Shown: positions 7,878 through 17,729 of the stretch, one piece after another
Layout of the letters: each line of letters begins with the position of its first letter
Position numbering within the stretch: position 1 is the stretch's first letter
Notes under the pieces: generated by a model
What the model was told of the DNA's origin: nothing
The model's database searches: none
Seen by the model: only the letters and a program-made list of their open reading frames with translations
Translations under genes and position numbers: made by a program
Origin: Pseudomonas sp. B6002
GTDB lineage: Bacteria > Pseudomonadota > Gammaproteobacteria > Pseudomonadales > Pseudomonadaceae
Length of the DNA: 62,835 nucleotides
Direction: 5' to 3'
NCBI RefSeq assembly: GCF_013385985.1
Contig: NZ_JACAOY010000023.1
Coordinates: forward strand, 172,267 to 235,101

Positions 7878-10256
7878 CTAATGCTCGGCGCTTTCGCCCT
7901 CTAGCGGGCACAACAAACGGCGCTCCAGCACCGCCTGCAACGCCTCGAACCGCACCGGCTTGGCCAGGCGATCCGTCACGCCAATGCCATGGCAACGCTC
8001 GCGTTCCGGGGCCTGTAACGAAGTGCTCAAGGCAATCACCGGCAGTTCGCCACAGCCCGGCAAGGCGCGGATCTGACAACACAGTGAGAAGCCGCCTTCT
8101 GGCACATCCAGTAACACAGCATCGAAGGTTTCACTCTGCAAGATCGCCAAGGCAGCCGGGCCGTTGTCCACGGTTTTGACCCGATAGCCAAGCTTGAGCA
8201 GCATGCCGCGCACGGCCAACTGGCCCACGCTGTTGTCATCCACCAGCAGTACCGCGCACTCCTGGGGCGCACGCTGACTGAATGGCTCCGGCCCGGTGGT
8301 CTTGGGCTCGGGCGCGACCTGGGAGACGCTCACTTCCAACTGGAACCGACTGCCCTTGCGCGGCTCGGAATGATGGGTCAGCCGCCCGCCCAACAGCTCG
8401 ATCAACTGACGGCAGATCGCCAGGCCAATCCCCAGCCCCCCGTATTCACGGGTGGTCGAGCCATCGAGCTGGAAGAAGCGCTGGTACAGGGTGGCTTCGT
8501 CGAGGAACGCAAAGCCAATGCCGGTATCGGTGACGATAAAACTCAGGCGCAAGCTGCCATCACTGTGCGGGACGCCCACCACGCGCAGGCGCACGACCCC
8601 TTCATGGGTGAACTTGAAGGCGTTGTCCAGCAGGCAGTCCAGGCACTGGACCAGTTTGTCGGCGTCGCCCATCACGCGGTCCGGCAACTCGTCGGCCACG
8701 TCAATGGAAAACGCCAGGCCCTTGCTCTGGGCGCTGGCGTTGAACTGTTGGCGCAAAGTGTCGAGCACGCCGCGCAGGCTGAAGACCTGGGCCTGGGCGC
8801 TGAGGCGGCCGGCCTGCAGTTCGGTGAGGGTGAGGATGCCGTTGACCATGCGCATCATGTCCCGCGCCGAGCCAGCGGCCGTTTGCTGGTATTGCGCGAG
8901 GTCATCGCCCAGCGGCACGGTCTGCATCAGCTCAAGGGAGCCGATCACACCATTCATCGGGGTGCGCAGTTCGTGGGTCAGGGTGGCCAGGAACTCGTCC
9001 TTGAGCCGATTGCTGCGGGCCAGTTCCTGGTTGAGCACTTCAAGCTTCTGGCTGGCGTCGAAGAGGATCTGCGCCTGCTGCTCGCGCATGCCGTTGATGC
9101 GGTCGGCCAGGGCCAGGGACAGCAACGCCACTTCGATGGCCGAGCCGATCTGGCTGGCGTACATGGTGAGGAACACATTAGGCAAGTAGCCCAACACCAT
9201 CATCGTGTTGACCACCCCGCCCAGCAGGAACGCCGACCAGGCGATGATGAAATAGCGCGCCATGCGCTGGCCGCAGCACCAGGCTTTGATCGCGGCGACA
9301 AAGATGGTCACGGTGAACACCAGCGCCAAGCCGGTGGCCAGGCGCAGCGCCACGGCGTAACTGGTCAACAGCGCCAGGGCCATCACCAGCCCACCACAGG
9401 CGGCCAGCCCCAGCAGGATCCGATCCAGCCAACGACTGTGCTGCGCGGTATGCAGGAAGCTGCGCGCAAACAGGCTGCCAAACAGCGCTGCCGAACCGAT
9501 CAGGAACGGCACCGCCGCGTTCGTCCACCACGGGTTGTTTGGCCAGAAGTACTCCACGGCCACGCCATTGACCGACAACTGGTACAGGCCGAACGAGGCA
9601 ATATAGAAGATGTAATAGAGGTAGCTGGTGTCGCGCACGCTCAGGTAGATGAACAGGTTGTAGATCAACATGCCGAGCAGCACGCCATAGATCGCGCCCA
9701 ATACGTACAGGCGCAGCGGCTGTTCTTCCAGGTAGGCGGTGCCGGCCCACAGCGTCAATGGCGCCTGGATCGAGCCTTCACTTTGCAGGCGCAGGTAGAT
9801 CGTTTCCTGCTGGTCGGGCACGAAGTTGAGCTTGAACAGGTAGTTGCTCTGGCGCACTTCCCGGCTGGAAAACGGCAGCGCGCTGCCGGTGCGAGTAGTG
9901 AGGCGATAGTTGCCGGTGCCATCGTTCTGGTACAGGTCCAGGCGATTGAGCGGCGGGTAGGCCAGTTCCAGGAACCAGGTGCGCGGGGCGCGGGCATCCT
10001 TGGCGACGTAATGCAGGTCGACCTTGAGCCAGAACACCGAGCGCGAATAGCCGGCATTGAGGGTGGCTTTGTCATGGGTCTTGAATTTTGAAGCGTAGGC
10101 AGGGGAGCTGACGTCGGCGATGGTGAGGGCGTCGGTGGGGTCTTCCAGCACTTGCATGACCCGGCCCAGCGGCAGGCTGCGAGTGCCCTGGTCGAACTCG
10201 ATGGCGCTGGCGAGCATCGGCAGCCCGCACAATAGTAAGATCAGCAAATAGCGCAT
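7878..10256 (-). CDS. ladS: hybrid sensor histidine kinase LadS
   Basis: I place the start at the ATG at 10256, preceded by GGGG and giving a signal-peptide start (MRYLLILLLC), for 792 residues. A longer open frame to 10544 has no supporting features. Domains in order are a periplasmic 7TMR-DISMED2 sensor (about 25-175), a seven-helix 7TMR-DISM region (about 180-385), a HisKA domain with phospho-accepting His428 in LATLTHELRTPMNG, a HATPase with DTGIGF and GGLGIGLAI, and a receiver domain with Asp in AVLLDV. In P. aeruginosa LadS feeds the GacS/GacA-Rsm pathway, promoting biofilm and type VI secretion. The position next to thiD matches that species. Confidence 0.92.
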   Translation of the reverse strand: MRYLLILLLCGLPMLASAIEFDQGTRSLPLGRVMQVLEDPTDALTIADVSSPAYASKFKTHDKATLNAGYSRSVFWLKVDLHYVAKDARAPRTWFLELAYPPLNRLDLYQNDGTGNYRLTTRTGSALPFSSREVRQSNYLFKLNFVPDQQETIYLRLQSEGSIQAPLTLWAGTAYLEEQPLRLYVLGAIYGVLLGMLIYNLFIYLSVRDTSYLYYIFYIASFGLYQLSVNGVAVEYFWPNNPWWTNAAVPFLIGSAALFGSLFARSFLHTAQHSRWLDRILLGLAACGGLVMALALLTSYAVALRLATGLALVFTVTIFVAAIKAWCCGQRMARYFIIAWSAFLLGGVVNTMMVLGYLPNVFLTMYASQIGSAIEVALLSLALADRINGMREQQAQILFDASQKLEVLNQELARSNRLKDEFLATLTHELRTPMNGVIGSLELMQTVPLGDDLAQYQQTAAGSARDMMRMVNGILTLTELQAGRLSAQAQVFSLRGVLDTLRQQFNASAQSKGLAFSIDVADELPDRVMGDADKLVQCLDCLLDNAFKFTHEGVVRLRVVGVPHSDGSLRLSFIVTDTGIGFAFLDEATLYQRFFQLDGSTTREYGGLGIGLAICRQLIELLGGRLTHHSEPRKGSRFQLEVSVSQVAPEPKTTGPEPFSQRAPQECAVLLVDDNSVGQLAVRGMLLKLGYRVKTVDNGPAALAILQSETFDAVLLDVPEGGFSLCCQIRALPGCGELPVIALSTSLQAPERERCHGIGVTDRLAKPVRFEALQAVLERRLLCPLEGESAEH

Positions 10257-10542
10257 AGAGCCCCAGCGTGGCCTGTCCGGTTCTGTCAAAAGCCCCCATT
10301 CCTTTTGAGAAGACGTATACCGGCGATACATTAAGTTGTTTGGATCCACTTTAGCATAGCCGGTACAGGCCATTAGACACCATTGAAATAATTTTTTGAA
10401 AGGCTCTAGAACAGCACTTTCAGCGACTTTTTCGGCATCAAAACGGGCTGACAAACAGCCACAAACCCTGACTGGCAGGCGGTGAAATTCCCCCCTCGCC
10501 AGACAGCCACGCAAAAAGCGTTTGGTGGTAAGCTCGCGCACC

Positions 10543-11340
10543 ATGAATATCTACAGCTCTCGCCCCGTTGTCCTCTGTCTCTCCGGCCACGACCCAAGTG
10601 GTGGCGCCGGCTTGCAGGCAGATATCGAAGCCCTGCTCGCCCAGGGTTGCCATGCGGCCCCGGCCGTCACCGCCCTGACCGTGCAGAACACCGTCAATGT
10701 CAGCGATTTCCGCGTGCTCGACCGCGAGTGGGTACTGGCCCAGGCCAATGCCGTGCTCGGCGATTCCGAAGTGGCGGCCGTCAAGCTGGGCATGCTCGGC
10801 TCCACGGCGATGGTCGACACCGTGGTCGAACTGCTGCAGGCACACCCCCACCTGCCGGTGGTGTGCGACCCGGTGCTGCGCGCCGGTGGCGGTGGCAGCC
10901 TGGGCAAGGACGAGGTCGGTTATGCGATGCGCGAGCGGCTGTTGCCGTTGTCGCTGATCGCCACGCCGAACCTGCCCGAAGCGCGCATCCTGGCCGAGCT
11001 GCCAGACGGCACGGCCGACGAATGCGCCGAGAAGCTGCTGCCGTATATCAAGCACCTGCTGATCACCGGCGGCCACGGCGACGAGCACGAAGTGCACAAC
11101 CGCCTCTACAGCCGAGACGGCACGCACCAGACCTTTACCTGCCAGCGTCTGCCAGGCAGCTACCACGGTTCGGGCTGCACGCTGGCCAGCGCATTGGCCG
11201 GGCGGATTGCCCAGGGCGAAGGCCTGGTGAGCGCCGTGCAATCGGCACTCAACTACACTTGGCGCACCCTGCGTGATGCCGAACAACTCGGCCAGGGCCA
11301 GTTCGTGCCGCGCCGCTTGCCGCTGGATTTTTGCTCGTAA
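10543..11340 (+). CDS. thiD: hydroxymethylpyrimidine / phosphomethylpyrimidine kinase
   Basis: This 265-residue ribokinase-fold enzyme phosphorylates HMP and HMP-P in thiamine synthesis. Diagnostic parts are CLSGHDPSGGAGLQADIEA near the N-terminus, CDPVLRAGGGGSLG, and the catalytic GSGCTLASALAG near the C-terminus. The ATG at 10543 fits the family start; an earlier GTG-type start at 10522 adds seven residues of no likeness. It heads a thiD-thiE-hemL row, with thiE 19 bases downstream. No TPP riboswitch is visible in the 286-base gap shared with ladS. Confidence 0.95.
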   Translation: MNIYSSRPVVLCLSGHDPSGGAGLQADIEALLAQGCHAAPAVTALTVQNTVNVSDFRVLDREWVLAQANAVLGDSEVAAVKLGMLGSTAMVDTVVELLQAHPHLPVVCDPVLRAGGGGSLGKDEVGYAMRERLLPLSLIATPNLPEARILAELPDGTADECAEKLLPYIKHLLITGGHGDEHEVHNRLYSRDGTHQTFTCQRLPGSYHGSGCTLASALAGRIAQGEGLVSAVQSALNYTWRTLRDAEQLGQGQFVPRRLPLDFCS

Positions 11341-11359
11341 GACTTAAGAGGCCTGCCCG

Positions 11360-11986
11360 ATGAAACTACGTGGCCTGTATGCCATTACCGACAGCCAACT
11401 GTTGGCCGGCAAATTCCTCGCCTACGTCGAAGCGGCGCTGGACGGCGGCGTGGCCCTGTTGCAGTACCGCGACAAAAGCAGCGACGAAGCCCGGCGCCTG
11501 CGTGAAGCGGAAAAGCTGCGGGAGCTGTGCTCGCGCTACAAGACCCAGTTGATCATCAACGACGACGCCGAACTGGCCGCGCGCCTGGGCGTCGGCGTGC
11601 ACCTGGGGCAAACCGACGGCCCGCTGACCCCGGCCCGTGCGCTGCTCGGGTCCAAGGCGATCATCGGTTCCACCTGCCACAGCCAGATCGAACTGGCCGA
11701 GCAGGCCGCCCGGGAAGGCGCCAGCTACGTCGCCTTTGGCCGCTTCTTCAATTCCAGTACCAAGCCCGGCGCACCTGCCGCCACCGTTGAAATGCTCGCC
11801 CAGGCCCGCGCCCGCGTGCAATTGCCGATCTGCGTGATCGGCGGCGTGACCCTGGAAAACGCCGAGCCGCTGGTGGCCCACGGTGCCGACCTGCTTGCCG
11901 TGGTGCACGGCCTGTTCGGTGCCGACAGCACCGCGGAAGTCACCCGTCGCGCCCGTGCGTTCAACGCCCTTCTGCTCCTTAAATAG
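11360..11986 (+). CDS. thiE: thiamine-phosphate synthase
   Basis: The 208-residue TIM-barrel enzyme joins HMP pyrophosphate, made by the upstream ThiD, to thiazole phosphate to give thiamine phosphate. Visible motifs are [32 protein letters not shown] and the C-terminal phosphate-binding [24 protein letters not shown]. Length and start ([11 protein letters not shown]) are typical. It is followed 30 bases later by hemL. Confidence 0.95.
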   Translation: MKLRGLYAITDSQLLAGKFLAYVEAALDGGVALLQYRDKSSDEARRLREAEKLRELCSRYKTQLIINDDAELAARLGVGVHLGQTDGPLTPARALLGSKAIIGSTCHSQIELAEQAAREGASYVAFGRFFNSSTKPGAPAATVEMLAQARARVQLPICVIGGVTLENAEPLVAHGADLLAVVHGLFGADSTAEVTRRARAFNALLLLK

Positions 11987-12016
11987 AAAGCAAGTTTGAA
12001 TTCAGAGAGCCCCATC

Positions 12017-13300
12017 ATGTCCCGTTCCGAAACGCTGTTTGCCAATGCCCAGAAACACATCCCCGGCGGTGTGAACTCCCCCGTGCGTGCGTTCAAGAGC
12101 GTCGGCGGCACGCCGCTGTTCTTCAAGCATGCCGAAGGCGCCTACGTTACCGACGAAGACGACAAGCGCTATGTGGACTACGTAGGTTCCTGGGGCCCGA
12201 TGATCCTCGGTCACAGCCACCCAGACGTGCTGGACGCGGTGCGCAAGCAGCTGGAACACGGCTTGTCCTACGGCGCACCGACTGCCATGGAAACCGAGAT
12301 GGCCGACCTGGTCTGCTCGATCGTGCCGTCGATGGAAATGGTGCGCATGGTCAGCTCCGGCACCGAAGCCACCATGAGCGCCATCCGCCTGGCCCGTGGC
12401 TTTACCGGCCGCGACAGCATCATCAAGTTCGAAGGCTGCTACCACGGCCACTCCGACAGCCTGCTGGTTAAAGCCGGCTCGGGCCTGCTGACCCAAGGCG
12501 TGCCAAGCTCGGCCGGTGTACCGGCCGCGTTCGCCAAACACACCCTGACCCTGCCGTTCAACGACATTGGCGCCGTCGAGCAGATGCTCAACGAAGTGGG
12601 CCAGGACGTGGCCTGCATCATCGTCGAGCCGGTCGCCGGCAACATGAACTGCGTGCCACCGGCACCGGGTTTCCTGGAAGGCCTGCGCGCGCAGTGCGAC
12701 AAGCACGGCGTGGTGTTGATTTTCGACGAAGTAATGACGGGTTTCCGCGTGGCCCTCGGTGGCGCGCAAGCCTATTACGGCGTGACGCCCGACCTGAGCA
12801 CCTTCGGCAAGATCATCGGCGGCGGCATGCCGGTGGGCTGCTTCGGCGGCAAGCGCGAGATCATGCAGCACATCGCACCGCTGGGCCCGGTGTACCAGGC
12901 GGGCACCCTGTCGGGTAACCCGCTGGCCATGGCCGCCGGCCTGACCACCTTGCGCCTGATCAGCCGCCCGGGCTTCCACGCCGAGCTGACCGACTACACC
13001 ACCCGCCTGCTCGACGGCCTGCAACAGCGCGCCGACGCCGCGGGCATTCCGTTCGTGACCACTCAAGCGGGCGGCATGTTCGGCCTGTACTTCAGTGGCG
13101 CCGACGACATTGTTACCTTCGATGACGTGATGGGCAGCGATGCCGACCTGTTCAAGCGCTTCTTCCACTTGATGCTCGAAGGTGGCGTGTACTTGGCGCC
13201 GAGTGCCTTCGAAGCCGGTTTCACGTCGATCGCCCATGGCGAAGCCGAGTTGAAATTGACGCTGGATGCTGCCGAGCGCGCCTTCGCGGCCCTGAAATAA
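12017..13300 (+). CDS. hemL: glutamate-1-semialdehyde 2,1-aminomutase
   Basis: This 427-residue PLP enzyme isomerises glutamate-1-semialdehyde to 5-aminolevulinate, the tetrapyrrole precursor in the C5 pathway. The PLP-binding Lys is in [17 protein letters not shown], and the cofactor pocket motif [16 protein letters not shown] is complete. I use the ATG at 12017 (MSRSETLF), with GAGAG upstream; an ATG-like extension to 11996 adds seven non-conserved residues. It is the last gene of the thiD-thiE-hemL row and is followed by a strong hairpin terminator. Confidence 0.96.
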   Translation: MSRSETLFANAQKHIPGGVNSPVRAFKSVGGTPLFFKHAEGAYVTDEDDKRYVDYVGSWGPMILGHSHPDVLDAVRKQLEHGLSYGAPTAMETEMADLVCSIVPSMEMVRMVSSGTEATMSAIRLARGFTGRDSIIKFEGCYHGHSDSLLVKAGSGLLTQGVPSSAGVPAAFAKHTLTLPFNDIGAVEQMLNEVGQDVACIIVEPVAGNMNCVPPAPGFLEGLRAQCDKHGVVLIFDEVMTGFRVALGGAQAYYGVTPDLSTFGKIIGGGMPVGCFGGKREIMQHIAPLGPVYQAGTLSGNPLAMAAGLTTLRLISRPGFHAELTDYTTRLLDGLQQRADAAGIPFVTTQAGGMFGLYFSGADDIVTFDDVMGSDADLFKRFFHLMLEGGVYLAPSAFEAGFTSIAHGEAELKLTLDAAERAFAALK

Positions 13301-13312
13301 GTGACGATGGAG

Positions 13313-13345
13313 TCTGACGTTGCCCTAGGCAGCGTCAGATTTGCT
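13313..13345 (+). terminator. hairpin terminator after hemL
   Basis: A 12-base stem (13313-13324 with 13328-13339) with a CTA loop and one G-U pair is followed by a short T-rich stretch (TTTGCTACTTTG). It closes the thiD-thiE-hemL unit. Confidence 0.7.
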
Positions 13346-13437
13346 ACTTTGCTTACAGAGATTTCCTGCATTTTTCGAGAAATCACCTGCAATCCGGCAG
13401 ATAACTTGCCCACGCAGCAGAAAAACGAGTAAAGACT

Positions 13438-13467
13438 TTGTAAGCAGAGGCCTGCTTATTTCATAAT
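13438..13467 (+). promoter_or_regulatory. candidate promoter with palindrome in the spacer, upstream of the Sel1 gene
   Basis: TTGTAA (13438-13443) and CATAAT (13462-13467) are 18 bases apart. The spacer holds the inverted repeat TAAGCAG-AGGC-CTGCTTA (13441-13458), which could be an operator. A second hairpin, GGACCC-CCGA-GGGTCC (13479-13494), falls in the predicted 5' leader. Confidence 0.4.
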
Positions 13468-13524
13468 GCGCGCTTATTGGACCCCCGAGGGTCCGCGTGC
13501 CCCGTCAGAGGTAAGTCGATTCCC

Positions 13525-14079
13525 ATGAAACGCACCGGCCGCACCCTGGTTCTGGGCTGCCTGTTGCTCCTTCAGCCGCTGCTGGCACATGCACAAGCAG
13601 GCGGCAACTCGTTGTTAATCCCAGCGATGGGTCGTTGCACCCTCAATACCCAGCCAGACAGCCAGGCCGAAGCCCTGAGCGCGTGCCAGAAACAGGCCGA
13701 CGGCGGGGATGCGCAGGCGCAATACGAGTTGGGCGAGTACTACCACGACAGCAAGAACCCCGCCCGCGACCTCAACAAAGCCTTGAGCTATTTCGAGAAA
13801 GCCTCGTTGCAGGGCCATGCCCAGGCGCAATTCGAGCTGGGCAACATGTTCTTCAAGGGCGAAGGCGTGCCAGCCAACAACGTTCAGGCGTATATCGTGC
13901 TGAAGATGGCCGCGGTCAACGGCGCTGAAGATGCGCTGGACACTGCCGACGAAGTCGCCGAGCACATGCAGCGCGATGAACTGGAAGTGGCCACCCAGGT
14001 GCTGGGCCAGATTTTCCGTAACTACTTGCAAGAGTTGCAGAGTGCCGATGGGCGTTCGCCCTTCTCACCCCTCCCCTGA
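13525..14079 (+). CDS. secreted Sel1/TPR-repeat protein
   Basis: The 184-residue product has a signal peptide (MKRTGRTLVLGCLLLLQPLL...AHAQA) and is probably periplasmic. Residues about 60-140 form two to three Sel1-like repeats (AQAQYELGEYYHDSKNPARD and AQAQFELGNMFFKGEGVPAN), a helical scaffold for protein-protein contacts. The C-terminal 40 residues are helical without repeats. The ATG at 13525 follows an AGAGGTAA ribosome site; the longer frame from 13477 runs back through a leader hairpin and is rejected. The position after hemL is the same as an uncharacterised gene in P. aeruginosa, as I recall. Partner unknown. Confidence 0.87.
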   Translation: MKRTGRTLVLGCLLLLQPLLAHAQAGGNSLLIPAMGRCTLNTQPDSQAEALSACQKQADGGDAQAQYELGEYYHDSKNPARDLNKALSYFEKASLQGHAQAQFELGNMFFKGEGVPANNVQAYIVLKMAAVNGAEDALDTADEVAEHMQRDELEVATQVLGQIFRNYLQELQSADGRSPFSPLP

Positions 14080-14100
14080 TTTCAGCTAAACCCTTCTACC

Positions 14101-14188
14101 GCTATCGCTGGCAAGCCAGCTCCTACATTTGACCGAGTTCCAACGTTGGAATGCATTCAAATGTGGGAGCGGGCTTGCCTGCGAAGGC
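14101..14188. repeat. REP pair, mixed units
   Basis: A GCTGGCAAGCCAGCTCCTACA unit and an AATGTGGGAGCGGGCTTGCC unit face each other around a centre with a small dyad (TTCCAACGTTGGAA). The two halves come from different REP subtypes. It lies between the convergent Sel1 and DUF1820 genes. Confidence 0.85.
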
Positions 14189-14207
14189 CGCGACGCGGTC
14201 TAAAGCC

Positions 14208-14534
14208 TTACTTCTCAGGCATTGGCATCGGGAAAGGCATCACATTGCTGGTGCCCCGGGCCTCGCTGATCTTCGGCGTACCCAGGCGCTCCACTTCATC
14301 GATGCGCACGATCGAATGCATTGGCACAAAGCTGCGCACAACGCCTTCAAACTGAGCCTTGAGCTTCTCTTCGCCCGGGTCGACGACCAACTGGGTGCGC
14401 TCGCCAAAGACGAACTCTTCCACCTCCAGGAAACCCCACAGATCGCTCTGATAGATCTGCTTGGCGTACATTTCGAACACCTGGCCCTGGTTGAGGAAAA
14501 TCACCTTGTAGATTGGAGCTTCACGTTTGGTCAT
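14208..14534 (-). CDS. DUF1820 protein
   Basis: This 108-residue soluble protein begins MTKREAPIYKVIFLNQGQVFEMYAK. Its conserved core (SDLWGFLEVEEFVFGE, LVVDPGEEKLKAQFEGV, FVPMHSIVRIDEV) matches the DUF1820 family of gamma-proteobacteria, which has no assigned function. I prefer the ATG at 14534 to the one at 14552. It is divergent from miaB, with an extended -10 about 40 bases upstream. Confidence 0.88.
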   Translation of the reverse strand: MTKREAPIYKVIFLNQGQVFEMYAKQIYQSDLWGFLEVEEFVFGERTQLVVDPGEEKLKAQFEGVVRSFVPMHSIVRIDEVERLGTPKISEARGTSNVMPFPMPMPEK

Positions 14535-14575
14535 GGTGGGCGAATAACACATCGGGGATATAAAAGAGGGCGCGA

Positions 14576-14584
14576 ACTATAGCA
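14576..14584 (-). promoter_or_regulatory. extended -10 element for the DUF1820 gene
   Basis: On the minus strand this reads TGCTATAGT, an extended -10 (TGnTATAAT-like). It would start a leader of about 35 bases before the ATG at 14534. Confidence 0.45.
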
Positions 14585-14604
14585 TGGCACCCGATGCACA
14601 ACGC

Positions 14605-14633
14605 TAGGAACCAATGGGCATGCCCCCTATAAT
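14605..14633 (+). promoter_or_regulatory. sigma-70 promoter for miaB
   Basis: A perfect TATAAT lies at 14628-14633. The -35 (TAGGAA, 14605-14610, 17-base spacer) is weak. The predicted transcript starts about 26 bases before the miaB ATG. Confidence 0.6.
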
Positions 14634-14665
14634 GCGCGGTTCTTTACCACCAGTTGACGATTCCC

Positions 14666-15994
14666 ATGGCCAAGAAGCTTTACATCGAAACCCACGGTTG
14701 CCAGATGAACGAGTACGACAGCTCGCGCATGGTCGATCTGCTGGGCGAACACCAGGCCCTGGAAGTCACCGCCCGCGCCGAAGATGCCGACGTAATCCTG
14801 CTCAATACCTGCTCGATCCGCGAGCGGGCCCAGGACCGTGTGTACTCCCAGCTGGGCCGCTGGCGTGAATTGAAACTGGCCAACCCGGACATGGTGATCG
14901 CCGTCGGCGGTTGCGTGGCCAGCCAGGAAGGCGCCGCCATCCGCGACCGCGCGCCCTATGTCGACGTGGTCTTCGGCCCGCAGACCCTGCACCGCCTGCC
15001 GGAAATGATCGACGCCGCGCGCATCAGCAAGTTGCCGCAGGTGGACGTGTCGTTCCCCGAAATTGAAAAATTCGACCATTTGCCCGAACCGCGCATCGAC
15101 GGCCCGAGCGCCTATGTGTCGGTGATGGAAGGCTGCAGCAAGTACTGCACCTTCTGCGTGGTGCCCTACACCCGTGGCGAAGAAGTCAGCCGGCCGTTTG
15201 ACGACGTGCTGTCGGAAATCATCCACCTGGCCGAAAACGGCGTGCGTGAAGTGACACTGCTGGGCCAGAACGTCAACGGCTATCGCGGCCTGACCCACGA
15301 CGGGCGCCTGGCCGACCTGGCGGAGCTGATCCGCGTGGTGGCGGCCGTGGACGGTATCGAGCGCATCCGCTACACCACTTCGCACCCGCTGGAGTTCTCC
15401 GACAGCCTGATCCAGGCCCACGCCGAAGTGCCAGAGCTGGTCAAACACCTGCATTTGCCGGTGCAATCGGGCTCGGACCGCATCCTGGCGGCGATGAAGC
15501 GCAACCACACGGCGCTGGAGTACAAATCCAAACTGCGCAAACTGCGCGCCGCCGTGCCGGGTATCTGCATCAGCTCGGACTTTATCGTCGGCTTCCCGGG
15601 TGAAACCGAGAAAGACTTCGAACAGACCATGAAGCTGATCGAAGACGTCGGTTTCGACTTCTCCTATTCCTTTGTCTACAGCCAGCGCCCGGGTACGCCT
15701 GCGGCCGATTTGGCGGACGAGACCCCGGAAGCGCTGAAAAAAGAGCGCCTCAATGCACTGCAACACCGCCTGAACCAGCAAGGGTTCGAGATCAGCCGAC
15801 AAATGGTCGGGTCGATTCAGCGCATCCTGGTCACCGACTATTCGAAAAAGGACCCGGGCGAGCTGCAAGGCCGCACCGAGAACAACCGAATCGTCAACTT
15901 CCGTTGCGACAATCCAACCTTGATCGGCCAGTTTGCGGATGTACACATCGATGCGGCGCAACCCCATTCGCTGCGCGGGTCACTGATCAACTGA
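14666..15994 (+). CDS. miaB: tRNA-2-methylthio-N6-dimethylallyladenosine synthase
   Basis: This 442-residue radical-SAM methylthiotransferase adds the 2-methylthio group to isopentenyl-A37 of tRNAs. The N-terminal UPF0004 domain has its three cluster Cys in THGCQMN, NTCSIRE and VGGCVASQ. The radical-SAM motif is CSKYCTFC, and a TRAM domain ends the protein. The ATG at 14666 is standard; the upstream TTG at 14654 is rejected. It is first in the row miaB-ybeZ-ybeY-corC-lnt, though a REP pair separates it from ybeZ. Confidence 0.96.
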   Translation: MAKKLYIETHGCQMNEYDSSRMVDLLGEHQALEVTARAEDADVILLNTCSIRERAQDRVYSQLGRWRELKLANPDMVIAVGGCVASQEGAAIRDRAPYVDVVFGPQTLHRLPEMIDAARISKLPQVDVSFPEIEKFDHLPEPRIDGPSAYVSVMEGCSKYCTFCVVPYTRGEEVSRPFDDVLSEIIHLAENGVREVTLLGQNVNGYRGLTHDGRLADLAELIRVVAAVDGIERIRYTTSHPLEFSDSLIQAHAEVPELVKHLHLPVQSGSDRILAAMKRNHTALEYKSKLRKLRAAVPGICISSDFIVGFPGETEKDFEQTMKLIEDVGFDFSYSFVYSQRPGTPAADLADETPEALKKERLNALQHRLNQQGFEISRQMVGSIQRILVTDYSKKDPGELQGRTENNRIVNFRCDNPTLIGQFADVHIDAAQPHSLRGSLIN

Positions 15995-16024
15995 CACAAA
16001 CGCTCTGACTACAAATGAAGATCA

Positions 16025-16117
16025 AATGTGGGAGCTGGCTTGCCTGCGATAGCGGTGTAACAGACAGCCTCTATTTTGGATGTGCCGGCCTCATCGCAGG
16101 CAAGCCAGCTCCCACAG
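16025..16117. repeat. REP pair, GTGGGAGCTGGCTTGCC type
   Basis: Inverted units AATGTGGGAGCTGGC and GCCAGCTCCCACAG flank a centre of about 45 bases. It lies inside the miaB-ybeZ gap, within an otherwise cotranscribed cluster, and the true ybeZ start must be downstream of it. Confidence 0.92.
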
Positions 16118-16231
16118 GGGTTCTTCATTGTTATTGAGATCGAGGCCAGCCGATTTAAGTGCTTTCGCACACAAGCAGCTGGCGTTATTCTCTCTTTCAC
16201 CTCAACAGCCAAAGGGCGGCTAAAAGCGACC

Positions 16232-17236
16232 TTGAACGCACCCATTGCAGAACCCCATCGTTTTATCCTCGAGCCCTTTGAGGCTCGCCGTTTCGCCAAC
16301 CTGTGCGGACAGTTCGACGAGCACCTGCGCCTGATCGAACAACGCCTGGGCATCGAGATCCGCAACCGCGGCAATCAGTTCGAGCTCATCGGTGAAACCC
16401 AGCCCACAAAATCGGCAGAAAACCTGCTGCGCCGCCTCTACCGCGAAACCAAGGGCAGTGAGCTGTCGCCGGAAACCGTGCACCTGTACTTGCAGGAATC
16501 GGCCGTGGAAGACCTGGCCAACAACCCGGTGGCCGAAGCCAGCGTGGCCCTGCGAACCAAAAAAGGCATGATTCGCCCTAAGGGCTTGAACCAGCAGAAG
16601 TACGTCAAGGCAATCCTCGGCAACGACATCAATTTCGGCATCGGCCCAGCCGGTACCGGCAAGACCTACCTGGCCGTGGCCTGTGCAGTGGATGCCCTGG
16701 AGCGCGAGCAAGTGCGCCGCATCCTGCTGGTACGTCCGGCGGTCGAAGCGGGTGAAAAACTCGGCTTCCTGCCCGGCGACCTGGCCCAGAAGATCGACCC
16801 GTACCTGCGCCCGCTCTACGACGCGCTGTACGAGATGCTTGGTTTTGAATACGTGGCCAAGTTGATCGAGCGCCAGGTGATCGAGATCGCTCCGCTGGCC
16901 TACATGCGCGGTCGCACCTTGAGCAACAGTTTCATCATCCTCGACGAAAGCCAGAACACCACGGTCGAGCAGATGAAGATGTTCCTGACCCGTATCGGGT
17001 TCGGCTCCACGGCCATTATCACCGGCGACATTACCCAGGTTGACCTGCCCAGGGGTACCAAGTCGGGCCTGGGCCATGTGATTGAAGTGCTCAAGGACGT
17101 ACCGGGCATCAGTTTCACGCACTTCTCGCCGAAGGACGTCGTGCGCCACCCGCTGGTGCAGCGCATTGTCGAAGCCTACGAGCGCTTCGAGCACCGTGAC
17201 GACGCCCCCGCCAAGGATGTGCGCCACGATGCTTGA
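16232..17236 (+). CDS. ybeZ: PhoH-like ATPase YbeZ
   Basis: This cytoplasmic P-loop ATPase of the PhoH family has Walker A in [11 protein letters not shown] and Walker B in [10 protein letters not shown]. The N-terminal 100 residues hold a KH-like region, as in YbeZ. I place the start at the TTG at 16232 (334 residues). The open frame continues upstream to 16076, but that part runs through the REP pair and has no family likeness. YbeZ works with the endoribonuclease YbeY, whose ATG overlaps the ybeZ stop by eight bases, so the two are almost certainly translated together. Confidence 0.9.
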   Translation: MNAPIAEPHRFILEPFEARRFANLCGQFDEHLRLIEQRLGIEIRNRGNQFELIGETQPTKSAENLLRRLYRETKGSELSPETVHLYLQESAVEDLANNPVAEASVALRTKKGMIRPKGLNQQKYVKAILGNDINFGIGPAGTGKTYLAVACAVDALEREQVRRILLVRPAVEAGEKLGFLPGDLAQKIDPYLRPLYDALYEMLGFEYVAKLIERQVIEIAPLAYMRGRTLSNSFIILDESQNTTVEQMKMFLTRIGFGSTAIITGDITQVDLPRGTKSGLGHVIEVLKDVPGISFTHFSPKDVVRHPLVQRIVEAYERFEHRDDAPAKDVRHDA

Positions 17237-17687
17237 GCTTGACCTGCAAGTCGCCTCCGATGCACCCGCCCCCAGCGAAGAACAGTTCCGCCAGTGGTGC
17301 GCCCTGGCCCTGCGCCAGCGCACCGCCGACTCGGAACTGACCATTCGCCTGGTAGACGAGCCCGAAGGCCGTGAACTGAATCACACCTGGCGCCAAAAGG
17401 ATTACGCGACCAACGTGCTGTCCTTCCCCGCCGACGTACCGGATGAGTTACTGGATATCCCGCTGCTGGGCGACCTGGTGATCTGCGTACCGGTGGTGGA
17501 ACGTGAAGCCAAGGAACAAGGCAAGGAACTTGAGGCCCACTGGGCCCATCTAGTCATCCACGGCTGCTTGCATCTCTTGGGTTACGACCATATAGACGAT
17601 GACGAAGCCGAGGAAATGGAAACACTGGAACAAACGTTGCTTGCAGAATTGGGTCATCCGGACCCGTATGCGGACGACGAAGCTTAA
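17229..17687 (+). CDS. ybeY: endoribonuclease YbeY
   Basis: The 152-residue metalloenzyme acts in 16S rRNA 3'-end maturation and 70S quality control. The zinc site [11 protein letters not shown] is intact. The ATG at 17229 overlaps the ybeZ stop (ATGCTTGA), which implies coupling. The C-terminal DPYADDEA tail is acidic. corC follows after 42 bases. Confidence 0.95.
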   Translation: MLELDLQVASDAPAPSEEQFRQWCALALRQRTADSELTIRLVDEPEGRELNHTWRQKDYATNVLSFPADVPDELLDIPLLGDLVICVPVVEREAKEQGKELEAHWAHLVIHGCLHLLGYDHIDDDEAEEMETLEQTLLAELGHPDPYADDEA

Positions 17688-17729
17688 AAAACACTCAACT
17701 GTAACAATAAAGGATTCAGAGTAATCGCT

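Noticed and set aside
10257-10542. TPP riboswitch before thiD
   Set aside because: The conserved CUGAGA and ACCUGA-type elements are not present in the ladS-thiD gap.
10257-10544. N-terminal extension of ladS to 10544
   Set aside because: The 96 added residues lie ahead of a good signal peptide and ribosome site at 10256 and would overlap the thiD promoter and start region.
16076-16231. N-terminal extension of ybeZ through the REP pair
   Set aside because: It would translate REP sequence and does not resemble the family; the TTG at 16232 matches the known start of the protein.
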